Shown here one piece after another: positions 41,827-49,978 of a stretch of 64,000 bases of DNA; position 1 is the stretch's first letter, and each line of letters opens with the position of its first letter. The notes beneath the pieces were generated by a model. It was not told where the DNA came from and made no database searches. It worked only from the letters and a program-made list of their open reading frames with translations. Made by a program: the position numbers and the translations under genes. The stretch comes from Nodosilinea sp. PGN35 (GTDB lineage: Bacteria; Cyanobacteriota; Cyanobacteriia; Phormidesmidales; Phormidesmidaceae), in NCBI RefSeq assembly GCF_029109325.1, contig NZ_JAQKQJ010000010.1:1-64000 (forward strand), written 5' to 3'.

Positions 41827-42861
41827 CTAGGTGGGTCGCCAGATGACGTCGAGGACCTGGACGGATTTGGGAATTAGATCCAGTTCGTAGAAGGCGTCGG
41901 CGATGCGCTGCTGTTCGGCGATCGCATCGGGCTGTACTGCATCAAAGGTCCAGCTGCGGCGGCGGGTGACGGTCTCTAGAATGTCGGGCTCGATGCCCGT
42001 CACGGGGGCCAGCACCTCAACCACCTCGTCGGGGTTGTCGTCGGCCCAGCGGGCCACCTCGGCGGTTTCCTCCAGCAGGGCCAGCAGCAGGGCCTCGTTG
42101 TCCGCCGCGAAGGTTTTGTGGGCCAGGAAGAACTCCCGGTTGGGGGCCAATCCTTCGCCTGTGGTCAGGGCGCGTGCCCCAACCTGCTTTTCGGCGGCGG
42201 CGTAGAAGGGGTCCCAGATCGCCCAGGCGTCGATGTTGTCCTGCTCGAAGGCGGCGCGGGCATCGGCGGGGGAGAGGTTTTCGGGCTGGATATCGCTGGG
42301 GGTCAACCCGGATTCCTTGAGGGCCTGCACCACCAGGAAGTGGGCACTGGAACCGCGCTGGAAGCCGACCTTTTTGCCCTTGAGATCGGCGAGCGATCGC
42401 AGCTCCGAATTCTCCTTGACCAGAATGCCGGAGCTGCTGGGCCGGGGTGCGCCGCTGCCCACATAGAGAAAGGGCGTATCCGCCGCCTGGGCAAAGATCG
42501 GCGGGGCATCGCCAGTGCGGGCCAGGTCGATGCTGCCGACGTTGAGCGCCTCCAGCATTGGCGGCCCTGACTGAAACTCCGTCCACTCGATGCGGGTGCC
42601 AAAGGCCTTGAGCCGCTCCTCCAGCCCGCCCCGCGCCTTGATCAAAATGAACGGGTCGAACTTTTGGTGGCCGATGCGCAGCACCCTGGCCTTGGCCTGG
42701 GTGGCAGCAGGCTCGGGCTCGACGCTGGTGGTGGGGTCGGTGCTGCACGCCGTGGCGGCCAAACTCAGGCCAAAGCCGGTGGCAAACAGGCCACCTAAGG
42801 ATTTGAGCGACTGTCGCCGGGTCAGGCCCCAGGCCGTAGAACGATTGGGTTTAGATGCCAT
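41827..42861 (-). CDS. ssuA: Aliphatic sulfonate-binding protein SsuA, copy 2
   Basis: 344 aa. Tat-type signal TRRQSLKSLGGLFATGFGLS ending LAATAC. Binding fold: LRIGHQKFDPFILIKARGGL, FQSGPPMLEALNVGSIDLAR, TGDAPPIFAQAADTPFLYVG, GKKVGFQRGSSAHFLVVQAL and NIDAWAIWDPFYAAAEKQVG. The ATG at 42861 has a GGAGGTG ribosome site. It is the first gene of the minus-strand sulfonate series. A 10-bp inverted repeat (42888-42923) stands in its leader. Confidence 0.9.
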   Translation of the reverse strand: MASKPNRSTAWGLTRRQSLKSLGGLFATGFGLSLAATACSTDPTTSVEPEPAATQAKARVLRIGHQKFDPFILIKARGGLEERLKAFGTRIEWTEFQSGPPMLEALNVGSIDLARTGDAPPIFAQAADTPFLYVGSGAPRPSSSGILVKENSELRSLADLKGKKVGFQRGSSAHFLVVQALKESGLTPSDIQPENLSPADARAAFEQDNIDAWAIWDPFYAAAEKQVGARALTTGEGLAPNREFFLAHKTFAADNEALLLALLEETAEVARWADDNPDEVVEVLAPVTGIEPDILETVTRRRSWTFDAVQPDAIAEQQRIADAFYELDLIPKSVQVLDVIWRPT

Positions 42862-42887
42862 TGCTGCACCTCCACAGAGATACTCAA

Positions 42888-42923
42888 CAAACCCCGGCAC
42901 ATCGGTCGAAATACCGGGGTTTG
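42888..42923 (-). promoter_or_regulatory. 10-bp inverted repeat in the ssuA leader
   Basis: CAAACCCCGG, a 16-nt loop, then CCGGGGTTTG, a perfect 10-bp stem 26 bp upstream of the ssuA start. It could be an mRNA hairpin (attenuation or stability) or an operator. The AT-rich DNA just upstream (42945-42990) is the likely promoter region. Confidence 0.5.
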
Positions 42924-43204
42924 CTGGCGCAGTATGGCATGCAGCAAAATTCAATTTCAAGTAAACTCAGTTACAAATGAAATTAAACTTTGCTCAATCT
43001 TGAGGTTTCCTCCTTTGTTTTGCTGGCAGTTTTGCCGCTCCAGTTGGTGGCCCCCAGCAGCGATCGCAGCACGTTTTTTTAGCCCGACGGCCTCGCTGCC
43101 TGGAGGTGCCTTTGGCGGTCTTGGAACGTTGGGCTCACCAGTGGGTCACGCTATTTGGCCTGACTACCGGTGCCATAATAGGGCTAGCCATCCCCGCCGT
43201 ACCG

Positions 43205-43945
43205 ATGCAGCCCAACTTCCCTGGCATGAATCCTTACCTGGAGGCTCCCGACCTCTGGCCAGAGGTGCCCGCCTGGCTGATTGTGCAACTGGCCCGCACC
43301 CTTAACCCCGTGCTGCGGCCCAAGTATCGGGCAGCGGTAGAGCAGCGGGTGTATACCGACACAGTGTTGGTGGGCATTCCCGATGTTTCGGTGGTACAGC
43401 AGCGCCCCCAACCACAGCCCAGCCCGACGGCAGCCGTCCTCAGCCAGCCCATCACCGTCAGCCTGCCCATGCCTGAGGAGGTGCGGGAGAGCTACCTGGA
43501 AATTCGCCAGATTGGTACAGGCCAGGTGGTGACGGTGCTGGAGGTGCTGTCGCCCAAAAATAAGCGCCCCGGCGAGGGAAGAACCCAGTACCTAACCAAG
43601 CGCCTCAAGGTGCTCGAAAGCCAGAGCCATTTGGTGGAAATCGACCTGCTGCGAGGAGGCGAGTCACTGCCCATGGCCGGGGGGGTAGCCTCTGACTACC
43701 GCATTTTGATCAGCCGTGCCCAACGACGACCCCAGGCCGAGCTCTACCCCTTCAACCTGCGGCAGGCCATACCTCACGTGCCGCTGCCGCTACAGCCAGG
43801 GGATGATGAACCGACGATTGACCTGCACTCGCTCTTGCAGGAGATCTACACCGCCGCCGCCCTGGACGCGGTGATTGACTATGGCCAGCCGCCAGTGCCG
43901 CCCCTGACGGGAGAGGAGTGGCACTGGGTGCAAAGCCTGATGTAG
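43205..43945 (+). CDS. DUF4058 family protein
   Basis: 246 aa. It starts with the family hallmark PNFPGMNPYLEAPDLWPEVP and continues with VYIPDVSV-like VGIPDVSVVQQRPQ, EEVRESYLEIRQIGTGQVVT, LEVLSPKNKRPGEGRTQYL and EIDLLRGGESLPM. The EVLSPKNK element resembles a nuclease-like core; function unknown. This family is common, often in many copies, in filamentous cyanobacteria. The start at 43205 fits the family; longer readings add unrelated sequence. Confidence 0.85.
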   Translation: MQPNFPGMNPYLEAPDLWPEVPAWLIVQLARTLNPVLRPKYRAAVEQRVYTDTVLVGIPDVSVVQQRPQPQPSPTAAVLSQPITVSLPMPEEVRESYLEIRQIGTGQVVTVLEVLSPKNKRPGEGRTQYLTKRLKVLESQSHLVEIDLLRGGESLPMAGGVASDYRILISRAQRRPQAELYPFNLRQAIPHVPLPLQPGDDEPTIDLHSLLQEIYTAAALDAVIDYGQPPVPPLTGEEWHWVQSLM

Positions 43946-43965
43946 CGGGGGCGCTAGAGGTGGCC

Positions 43966-44742
43966 TCAGACCAGGGCCAGCAGCGGCGCACCATCCTGAA
44001 ACACCAGCAGCTCGCCGGGCTGGATGGGGGTCCAGGCTTCGTTGTCGGTGAGGGAGGTGGTGGCGATCACGGCGACGCGATCGCTCGGTGTGGTCAGCTC
44101 CTGAAAATCCACCGTCAGGTCTTCGTCGATCAGGTGGGCGGCGGCAAAGGGGGCCTGGCGCACGATGTAGCAGAGCTTGGTGGAGCAGTGGGCAAAAAAG
44201 TGCTCGCCATCTGACAGCAGGTAGTTAAAGATGCCGTGCTGGGCAATGTCGGCGGTGACCTCTCGCAACACCGCATAGAGGTCGGCGATGGGAGGCTTGC
44301 GATTGGGGAAGCGCTGGCGAATGGTGTTGAGCATCAGGCAAAAGGCCCGCTCGCTGTCGGTCTGGCCCACCGGGCGATAGATGCCCTCGGGGTCGGCCTC
44401 CAGGGTGGGCACGTCGCCATTGTGGGCAAACACCCAGTAGCGGCCCCACAGCTCGCGCTTGAAGGGGTGGCAGTTTTCCAGGCCCACTGGCCCCACCGTG
44501 GCCTTGCGAATGTGGGCGATCACGTTCATCGATTTGATTGGGTACTGGCGCACCAGGGTCGCCACGGGTGAGGTGCTGGAGGGGCTATCGTCGAGAAAGA
44601 CCCGGCAGCCCAGCCCCTCAAAAAAGGCAATGCCCCAGCCGTCTTTGTGGTCGTCAGTTTTGCCACCTCGAGCGCAAAACCCCTCAAAGGAGAAGCAAAT
44701 ATCCGTCGGCACATTACAGTTCATCCCCAGGAGTTGACACAT
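43966..44742 (-). CDS. Class II glutamine amidotransferase (YafJ type)
   Basis: 258 aa. The N-terminal MCQLLGMNCNVPTDICFSFE exposes the nucleophile Cys2 once Met is removed. Further motifs: HKDGWGIAFFEG, VIAHIRKATVG, NCHPFKRELWGRYWVFAHNG and TDSERAFCLML, matching YafJ-like Ntn hydrolases that take ammonia from glutamine. No synthase domain is attached; the acceptor is unknown. It is convergent with the DUF4058 gene. Confidence 0.88.
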   Translation of the reverse strand: MCQLLGMNCNVPTDICFSFEGFCARGGKTDDHKDGWGIAFFEGLGCRVFLDDSPSSTSPVATLVRQYPIKSMNVIAHIRKATVGPVGLENCHPFKRELWGRYWVFAHNGDVPTLEADPEGIYRPVGQTDSERAFCLMLNTIRQRFPNRKPPIADLYAVLREVTADIAQHGIFNYLLSDGEHFFAHCSTKLCYIVRQAPFAAAHLIDEDLTVDFQELTTPSDRVAVIATTSLTDNEAWTPIQPGELLVFQDGAPLLALV

Positions 44743-44887
44743 GGTGAGCTGACCCTAATGGTTGAGATAGGGAATAAAGAGCCTGCCTGCGCCTGCAGAG
44801 TCGGCCACATCAAGGATAAGCTTCAGTGATCCGATTAACAAAGCTCTTATGCTGAGGGTCAGTTCAACAGACACCTGACTGGTTTGC

Positions 44888-45358
44888 CTAGGTATTATTC
44901 TCTAACAATGTCTGAATAATGCGACGGGAGATGCGAAAGTTTGTCTGTTGTAAGCGCGTGATCGCATTGGGAAGATCAACTAATCCCTGACTTGCAGCAG
45001 CATCCAAAACCCCAAGGGTTCCAATAGTAGACACGCCAAGATTATTTGCAAACCGTCGTCCCAGGCGCTCATCAATAATCAGTAAGTCTGCTGGCAAGGT
45101 TTGGGCTAAGGTAATAGCGGCTTGTTCTCCTGGATCAAGCGTACTCAGATTATCAGCTATGACAGAAACAGCCTGAATTTTGAGCCAACCAGGAGGACAG
45201 GTAATCCACTGCTGTAAAACTAGAGGTGCTCCTGGGTCGGTCATTTCATCCCGCACCGCTTCAGGAATAATAATTTCTTGAAACAAGTGGGGCAGTAAGT
45301 CGATCTGGCCAATTAACAACAAATAGTTGATTGGTGAAGTATCAGCAACAACAATCAT
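44888..45358 (-). CDS. PIN-domain toxin (DUF3368 family)
   Basis: 156 aa. VVADTSPINYLLLIGQIDLL carries the first PIN aspartate, with Glu in PEAVRDEM; LDPGEQAAITLAQTL and LLIIDERLGRRFA carry the later acidic residues. This matches DUF3368 PIN-like toxins, presumably RNases. It overlaps the upstream UPF0175 gene by 4 bp, the standard order antitoxin then toxin. GC content is lower than the surrounding core genes. Confidence 0.85.
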   Translation of the reverse strand: MIVVADTSPINYLLLIGQIDLLPHLFQEIIIPEAVRDEMTDPGAPLVLQQWITCPPGWLKIQAVSVIADNLSTLDPGEQAAITLAQTLPADLLIIDERLGRRFANNLGVSTIGTLGVLDAAASQGLVDLPNAITRLQQTNFRISRRIIQTLLENNT

Positions 45359-45633
45359 AGGTTGTGGCTGGCATCTCTTTGCTTCAGTTGGCGAAGGGTT
45401 TCGCGATCGCGCTCTAAATCAGTGTCATCGTAGTGCAAGTCAGCGTTGTGCTCTTTGAGAAAAGCATCTGTAGCCCAACGAGAAGGCAACCCCAAGATGC
45501 GGCCAACTTCAGCACTAGTAATTTTCTCTGCTTGGTAGGCTTGTACCGCTAGCGCTTCTAAAATTTCACGAGAAAGACGATCTTGACTAAAGTGTTGAAT
45601 CAACTCATCGGGCAAGTCAAGGGTGATTTGCAT
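45355..45633 (-). CDS. UPF0175 family antitoxin
   Basis: 92 aa. MQITLDLPDELIQHF, then LSREILEALAVQAYQAEKIT and SAEVGRILGLPSRWATDAFL form the UPF0175 helix-rich DNA-binding region. It is usually paired with DUF3368 toxins, as here. It probably autoregulates the pair. Confidence 0.82.
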   Translation of the reverse strand: MQITLDLPDELIQHFSQDRLSREILEALAVQAYQAEKITSAEVGRILGLPSRWATDAFLKEHNADLHYDDTDLERDRETLRQLKQRDASHNL

Positions 45634-45671
45634 AATCTAGACTTAAAATTGGTTTATCGAATGAAGTAAAA

Positions 45672-47024
45672 CTAATTAGTAGAATTTATTTTTCTCGGTT
45701 GAACTCTCATGCGATATGCTAACGATGTAGCAGCTTCTAACGCAGATATGGCAGTTACTAGAGAAGCTGATTGGGAATTTGTCCCAACATCACGACTAGC
45801 AAATTTAACATCTACTAAGCCATCAGTACCGAGCCGAAAGGATACTGGTTTTAATCGCGCTCTAGCATGGGTTTCCTCTGAAAGCCGACTGTAGATGGAC
45901 TTGTTCATTTCAATGCTGTCGCCCTTCACAACTTGCCCTAAAGACTCTCCTATCCTTATATAAGCAGGATGCTGCGCTTCTTCCATCTTTTGGTTTAGCC
46001 AATTCTTAGCATTTCGGTCCTTCCCTATGAGTCTCTTTGCCTCACCAATTAGCTCCCTCTTACCTGGAGAAATCTCTTCCCACATAACGGTCACTTCTGC
46101 CAGCCTATCTCTAAACCATTTTTCTGCATCCTCTTTGCTGTTCACACCAGAACCTTCGGGGCATGCTTTACCAAGCCATTCACTATCTTTTTCGCAAAAA
46201 TAAATCCAGGCTCGCGTTCCAGCTAAGACATAGTTCTCTTGGGTAGCTAAGACCATAGCTTGTTGAGCAGCTTCAAAAGCAGTCCGTGCAATTGGGTAAG
46301 CTCTATGAGGGAATTCTGTTTCCGCAATTATTTCAACAGCACGTGCACTATCAAGAACGTCAAAAGTAAGACCAAAAAGAGCAATGTCTGCCAATAGAGA
46401 ATCTGCCAAAAACTGAAAATCTCTCTGAATTCTAGAAAGAGTACGAATGGCATTTCGGAGATATTGTGGAGAAGCATATTCCTCAAATAGCTGTCTTATC
46501 TCTGGCTTCAGGTCACCCGACATGCTGAAGATAACATTTCTCCATGCTTCCCATTTCATTTTAAGCTTGTCACTCAAAAGAAAGCCTGCCGCAAAGAACA
46601 TTAATTGCCAGTCCATTCCGCCATTGCTAAGCTCAGCAGCTTCGTTTGATTCAGTGAAGCTATTCAATGTGATGGCCAATGAGAGATATGAAACGTAATC
46701 TTCGTAGCCATTTGAATCAACTTCAGTTTCACCAAGACTATTAATTCGTTGCTTGGCTATTAGCTGTCCAGCCTCACTATTGGCCCATTCTTCAATAAGT
46801 TGAGAAAACTTTATAATATTCGTCTCGGCAGTTGTATTCGAGTTTTTAATTGGCACTAAATCTTGGACAACACTTTTTTCGGCTTGCCGAGCTAAGGAAC
46901 CACAAACCAAAAATAATATCCCCCAAGCACTCATTTGCTTGAAATCAGTGTCAGGGCCTAGCTTCTGTGCTATTTGAATGATTGGATTGGTGTCCCGCTT
47001 AGTTATGCCAAACATTGCTTCCAT
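45672..47024 (-). CDS. Unknown low-GC gene, DUF5677-like
   Basis: 450 aa, mainly helical, no signal peptide or clear membrane span. A central segment (HRAYPIARTAFEAAQQAMVL, then WIYFCEKDSEW) faintly resembles DUF5677-type proteins that occur in defence-related accessory regions; this is weak. GC is about 40% against over 60% in flanking genes, and rare-codon use differs strongly, so recent transfer is likely. Its 5' end runs into a truncated DUF433 gene, suggesting insertion there. Start codon 47024 or the Met at 47015. No ribosome site is evident. Confidence 0.6.
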   Translation of the reverse strand: MEAMFGITKRDTNPIIQIAQKLGPDTDFKQMSAWGILFLVCGSLARQAEKSVVQDLVPIKNSNTTAETNIIKFSQLIEEWANSEAGQLIAKQRINSLGETEVDSNGYEDYVSYLSLAITLNSFTESNEAAELSNGGMDWQLMFFAAGFLLSDKLKMKWEAWRNVIFSMSGDLKPEIRQLFEEYASPQYLRNAIRTLSRIQRDFQFLADSLLADIALFGLTFDVLDSARAVEIIAETEFPHRAYPIARTAFEAAQQAMVLATQENYVLAGTRAWIYFCEKDSEWLGKACPEGSGVNSKEDAEKWFRDRLAEVTVMWEEISPGKRELIGEAKRLIGKDRNAKNWLNQKMEEAQHPAYIRIGESLGQVVKGDSIEMNKSIYSRLSEETHARARLKPVSFRLGTDGLVDVKFASRDVGTNSQSASLVTAISALEAATSLAYRMRVQPRKINSTN

Positions 47025-47145
47025 GTATTTTTTTTATATGGCTCAAGACAGCAAAATCACCGTAGAACATGATGCGGGTGCCGGAAATGGTTAAGCCCCG
47101 CTCGGTGCGAACAATCCTTGGCGTTTGGTTAGGTGCCGAGGTCAT
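46999..47145 (-). pseudogene. 5' fragment of a DUF433-type gene
   Basis: From the ATG at 47145 the frame reads MTSAPNQTPRIVRTERGLTI then SGTRIMFYGDF, the usual N-terminus of cyanobacterial DUF433 proteins. Similarity stops abruptly at about residue 30, where GC-rich DNA changes into the low-GC segment; a stop follows at 46999. The rest of the gene is not found on the other side of the low-GC gene. Confidence 0.55.
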
Positions 47146-47188
47146 GGCCCTACTCTCTGGCTGAAAGGTTAACCCTATCCTAAGTCAT

Positions 47189-47440
47189 CTACTTCAGGGG
47201 CCACCAGGAGACCTTATCGCGGGTGGCTCCGTAGACCTCCTTCAGTCCTTCGGGGTCTACCACCTTCACCAGGTCGTTGGCCGAGTCGGCGGGTTTGTCA
47301 GTCTTGATGTAGCCCGCCTTGGTCAGCCCCTTCAACACCTGTTCCACGGTGCGGTGGTTGAGCTGGCAGGCGCGGGCAATCAGGTCGATGGGCGGGTATT
47401 CTGGATTGCCCCCTGGGCTGGGTTCCCAGATGCACCCCAC
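47189..47440 (-). CDS. Small winged-helix protein downstream of mrp
   Basis: 83 aa. PIDLIARACQLNHRTVEQVL then KGLTKAGYIKTD is a helix-turn-helix with wing; the tail is VYGATRDKVSWWPLK. No effector domain. It starts with GTG 3 bp after the mrp stop, so it is coupled to mrp. A transcription factor or an Fe-S-operon accessory protein is possible; no annotated function known to me. No better in-frame start is available. Confidence 0.6.
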   Translation of the reverse strand: MGCIWEPSPGGNPEYPPIDLIARACQLNHRTVEQVLKGLTKAGYIKTDKPADSANDLVKVVDPEGLKEVYGATRDKVSWWPLK

Positions 47441-47443
47441 CCC

Positions 47444-48487
47444 TTACGCCTCAAATGTTCTGTTCAAACCCTGAGCGATCGGGTCAAATACTGCCTTAAG
47501 GTGGGAGGCAGTGGTAGGGACGGCTTCCCCCGCTGCGCTCAAGCCAGGGTCGATGGGCACCTGCCCCCACAGGGGAACCGAGAGTTCAGCGGCAATCTGG
47601 GCACCGCCGCCGCTGCCAAAAATGGGGGTGCGGGCGTTGCAGCAGGGGCACACCAGGTAGCTCATGTTTTCGATCAGCCCCAGCACGGGAACCCCCACCT
47701 GGCGAAACATGTGGATGCTGCGGCGCAGGTCGGCCAGGGCGATCGCATGGGGCGTCGTCACCATGATCACTCCACAGATGGGGCTCTCCTGCACCAGGGT
47801 GATCTGGGCGTCGCCCGTGCCGGGGGGCAGATCCACCAGCAGGTAGTCCAGCTCGCCCCAGGCCACCTGCTGAATGAACTGGGTGAGAATTTTGTGCAGC
47901 ACTGGCCCTCGCCAGGCTAGGGGATGGTCGGGGTCGGCCAGTAGCCCGACGGACATGAGTTTGAGGCCGTGGACTTCTAGGGGTACAAACCGCTGACCCT
48001 CAGGGGTTTCAACCACCTCAACCTGGGCTTTGCTCAGCCCCAGCAGGTGAGGCACATTGGGGCCGTAGATGTCGGCATCGAGCAGGCCCACCCTGGCTCC
48101 AGTGCGGGTGAGGGCGATCGCCAACTGCACCGCCGTAGTCGATTTGCCGACGCCGCCCTTACCACTGGCGATCGCCAAAGTCGTCCGCACACCGGGGATG
48201 GTGCAGAGCTGCACGTAGACTTTTTTGACCCAGGGGAGTTGCTGCAGATACTGTTCCACCTGCCCTTGCAGGGCGAGTTGGTGGGCACCCACGTACAGGC
48301 GCAGGTACACATAGTCCCCCACCACCCGCAGGTGCCGCACCATACCCAGGCTGACCAGGTCGTTGCCCAGGGTGGGTTCGTGCAGGTGCTTGAGCTGGGC
48401 GGTGACCTCGGCTTTGCGGGCCGCTTCCTCATGGCCAGGGATCGTTTCCTCTGGGGCTGGGGCGCTGGTCTGAAAGGGGCTAGCCAC
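47444..48487 (-). CDS. mrp: Mrp/ApbC family Fe-S cluster carrier ATPase
   Basis: 347 aa. N-terminal DUF59-like region (LHEPTLGNDLVSLGMVRHLR), then the P-loop ASGKGGVGKSTTAVQLA, LLDADIYGPNVPHLLG, LLVDLPPGTGDAQITL, and the CPCC motif that binds a bridging [4Fe-4S] cluster. A GTG start at 48487 is chosen: it overlaps the HEAT gene stop by 8 bp, and upstream in-frame sequence is HEAT coding DNA read in another frame. It probably loads clusters onto client proteins, perhaps the ferredoxin and flavoprotein encoded upstream in the same series. Confidence 0.9.
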   Translation of the reverse strand: MASPFQTSAPAPEETIPGHEEAARKAEVTAQLKHLHEPTLGNDLVSLGMVRHLRVVGDYVYLRLYVGAHQLALQGQVEQYLQQLPWVKKVYVQLCTIPGVRTTLAIASGKGGVGKSTTAVQLAIALTRTGARVGLLDADIYGPNVPHLLGLSKAQVEVVETPEGQRFVPLEVHGLKLMSVGLLADPDHPLAWRGPVLHKILTQFIQQVAWGELDYLLVDLPPGTGDAQITLVQESPICGVIMVTTPHAIALADLRRSIHMFRQVGVPVLGLIENMSYLVCPCCNARTPIFGSGGGAQIAAELSVPLWGQVPIDPGLSAAGEAVPTTASHLKAVFDPIAQGLNRTFEA

Positions 48488-49442
48488 GGGCAGCCTCGGC
48501 CAGGGTCTGGTTGATTTTGGCGATCGCCCGCTCCGAAAAAATCCGCACGTCAATGTCCGGGTCATTCAAAGTTTGCTGCAAGGCCGACAGCGCCTCGGCC
48601 TGCCCCAGGTGACCCAGGGCGGTGGCCGCATCGCGCCGCACGTCGGAGGAGTCATCGGCCAGGGCGTTGATCAGCGCCGGTAAGGCTCGGCTATCCGCCA
48701 CCTTCTGCAAGGCCCGCACGGCAAACTTGCGCACCTGCCATTCCGGGTCGGCCACTGCCGCTACCAGGGCGGCGATCGCCGCCGGGTCAGCCAGCGTGTC
48801 CAGCGCCTGGGCCGCATTGCGCCGCACCTGCCAGTCGGTATCCTCGGTGAGCAGGTAGCTGAGTATGGGCACCACCCCTTCGTCGCTGAGGTGGCCCAGG
48901 GTGAGCACCGCTGCCCGCCGCACCGTTTCGGACGGATCGCGGGCCAGGGCCAGGGCCGGTTCGCAGCGCACCACCTGGTTCAGGTAGCGCAGGGTGGTCA
49001 CCGCCGCCTCCCGCAGCTCAGGGTTGTCAGCTTCAAAGAACGGCAGAATGAACGGCAGCGCCTGGGCGTCGTGGATCTTCCGCAGCAGCACCAGCACGTT
49101 GAGCTGGGCGTGAAAGTTCCCGGTTTGCAGCACATCCAGCAATTTCATCAGGTCGTCGGTTGCAACCAGCTCCTTGAGCGCCGAAAGCGCCTCGTTGCGC
49201 ACCGCCTCGTGGGGCGACCCCAGACAGTCGAGCAGGGGCGGAATCGCGCTGGGGTGGGCGAACTCCCACAGGGTGGTGATCACCAGGGTCTGTACCGTTG
49301 GGTCGTCGTCTTGCAGTGCGTCGATCAGGGGGGCGATCGCATCTTCATCGCCCAGGTGTTGCAGGGTTTTGATGGCGACCAGGCGATCGTCTAGCAGGGG
49401 CGATCGCAGGAGCGTAATCCACTGGGTGAGTTCGGAGTCCAT
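48480..49442 (-). CDS. HEAT-repeat protein
   Basis: 320 aa of tandem PBS-lyase/HEAT-like helical repeats: IAPLIDALQDDDPTVQTLVI, IPPLLDCLGSPHEAVRNEAL, EGVVPILSYLLTEDTDWQVR, IAALVAAVADPEWQVRKFAV and LPALINALADDSSDVRRDAA. No lyase active site is attached. HEAT proteins are binding scaffolds; overlap with mrp suggests a targeting or adaptor role in cluster delivery. The ATG at 49442 follows C-rich repeat DNA. Confidence 0.85.
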   Translation of the reverse strand: MDSELTQWITLLRSPLLDDRLVAIKTLQHLGDEDAIAPLIDALQDDDPTVQTLVITTLWEFAHPSAIPPLLDCLGSPHEAVRNEALSALKELVATDDLMKLLDVLQTGNFHAQLNVLVLLRKIHDAQALPFILPFFEADNPELREAAVTTLRYLNQVVRCEPALALARDPSETVRRAAVLTLGHLSDEGVVPILSYLLTEDTDWQVRRNAAQALDTLADPAAIAALVAAVADPEWQVRKFAVRALQKVADSRALPALINALADDSSDVRRDAATALGHLGQAEALSALQQTLNDPDIDVRIFSERAIAKINQTLAEAARG

Positions 49443-49505
49443 GGGGGTAGGGGGTGAATGGCTAGGGGGTGGGGGGTAGGGGTTGGGGGGGTAGTGTCAA
49501 CAGGT

Positions 49506-49535
49506 TTCCAACGTTAGAACGTTCTAACGTTGGAA
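49506..49535. repeat. Perfect 30-bp AACGTT palindrome
   Basis: TTCCAACGTTAGAAC joined to GTTCTAACGTTGGAA, a perfect dyad with three AACGTT or related cores, in the gap between the ferredoxin and HEAT genes. Confidence 0.85.
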
Positions 49536-49552
49536 CGTTTTCCCACTCCCCT

Positions 49553-49780
49553 TTACCGCAGCAAGAACGGCATCTGCACCATAATCGCCCCCGTCGGGCA
49601 TTCCTTCTCGCAGGGCAAGCAAAACCAGCACTCGTCATATTTCATATAGGCTTTGCCGGTTTCGGGGTTCTTCACCAGCACGTCGAGGGGGCAGACTTCG
49701 ATGCAGGCGTTGCACTTTTCGAGGCATTTCGACTCGTCGACGATCACGGGAACATCGACACGTTGGGAGGTGAGAGCCAT
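49553..49780 (-). CDS. Small 2[4Fe-4S] ferredoxin, AprB-like
   Basis: 75 aa. Two cluster motifs: CLEKCNACIEVCP (C-x3-C-x2-C-x3-C, one residue longer than usual at the first step) and CWFCLPCEKECP (standard C-x2-C-x2-C-x3-C) followed by TGAIMVQMPFLL. The second motif resembles AprB of adenylylsulfate reductase. It is shorter than AprB (about 150 aa). It lies in the same series as the AprA-like flavoprotein and is its likely electron partner. The ATG at 49780 abuts a C-rich repeat. Confidence 0.88.
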   Translation of the reverse strand: MALTSQRVDVPVIVDESKCLEKCNACIEVCPLDVLVKNPETGKAYMKYDECWFCLPCEKECPTGAIMVQMPFLLR

Positions 49781-49822
49781 GGGGGTAGATGGGTAAGGGG
49801 TAGGGGGTGGGCAGGTGGATGG

Positions 49823-49858
49823 GCCTCCGGGGCAGACACGTAGGTCTGCCCCGGAGGC
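49823..49858. repeat. GGGCAGAC hairpin element with extended stem, copy 5
   Basis: GCCTCCGGGGCAGAC-ACGTAG-GTCTGCCCCGGAGGC: arms of 15 bp, the longest of the family. It stands between the flavoprotein and ferredoxin genes; a sixth, weaker copy follows at 49903-49924. Confidence 0.8.
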
Positions 49859-49902
49859 ATTTTGGCTTGGCAATTTTAGATTTTGGAGAATTTCCCCGGT
49901 AG

Positions 49903-49924
49903 GGGCGGACCCACGTGTCTGCCC
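49903..49924. repeat. GGGCAGAC hairpin element, copy 6
   Basis: GGGCGGAC-CCACGT-GTCTGCCC, one mismatch (G:T) in the arms. Confidence 0.65.
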
Positions 49925-49978
49925 TCAGGGTTTTTCGGCGTTGGGTGTAGCCAAGGGGGGTGGTGGGCGGAGCCCACC

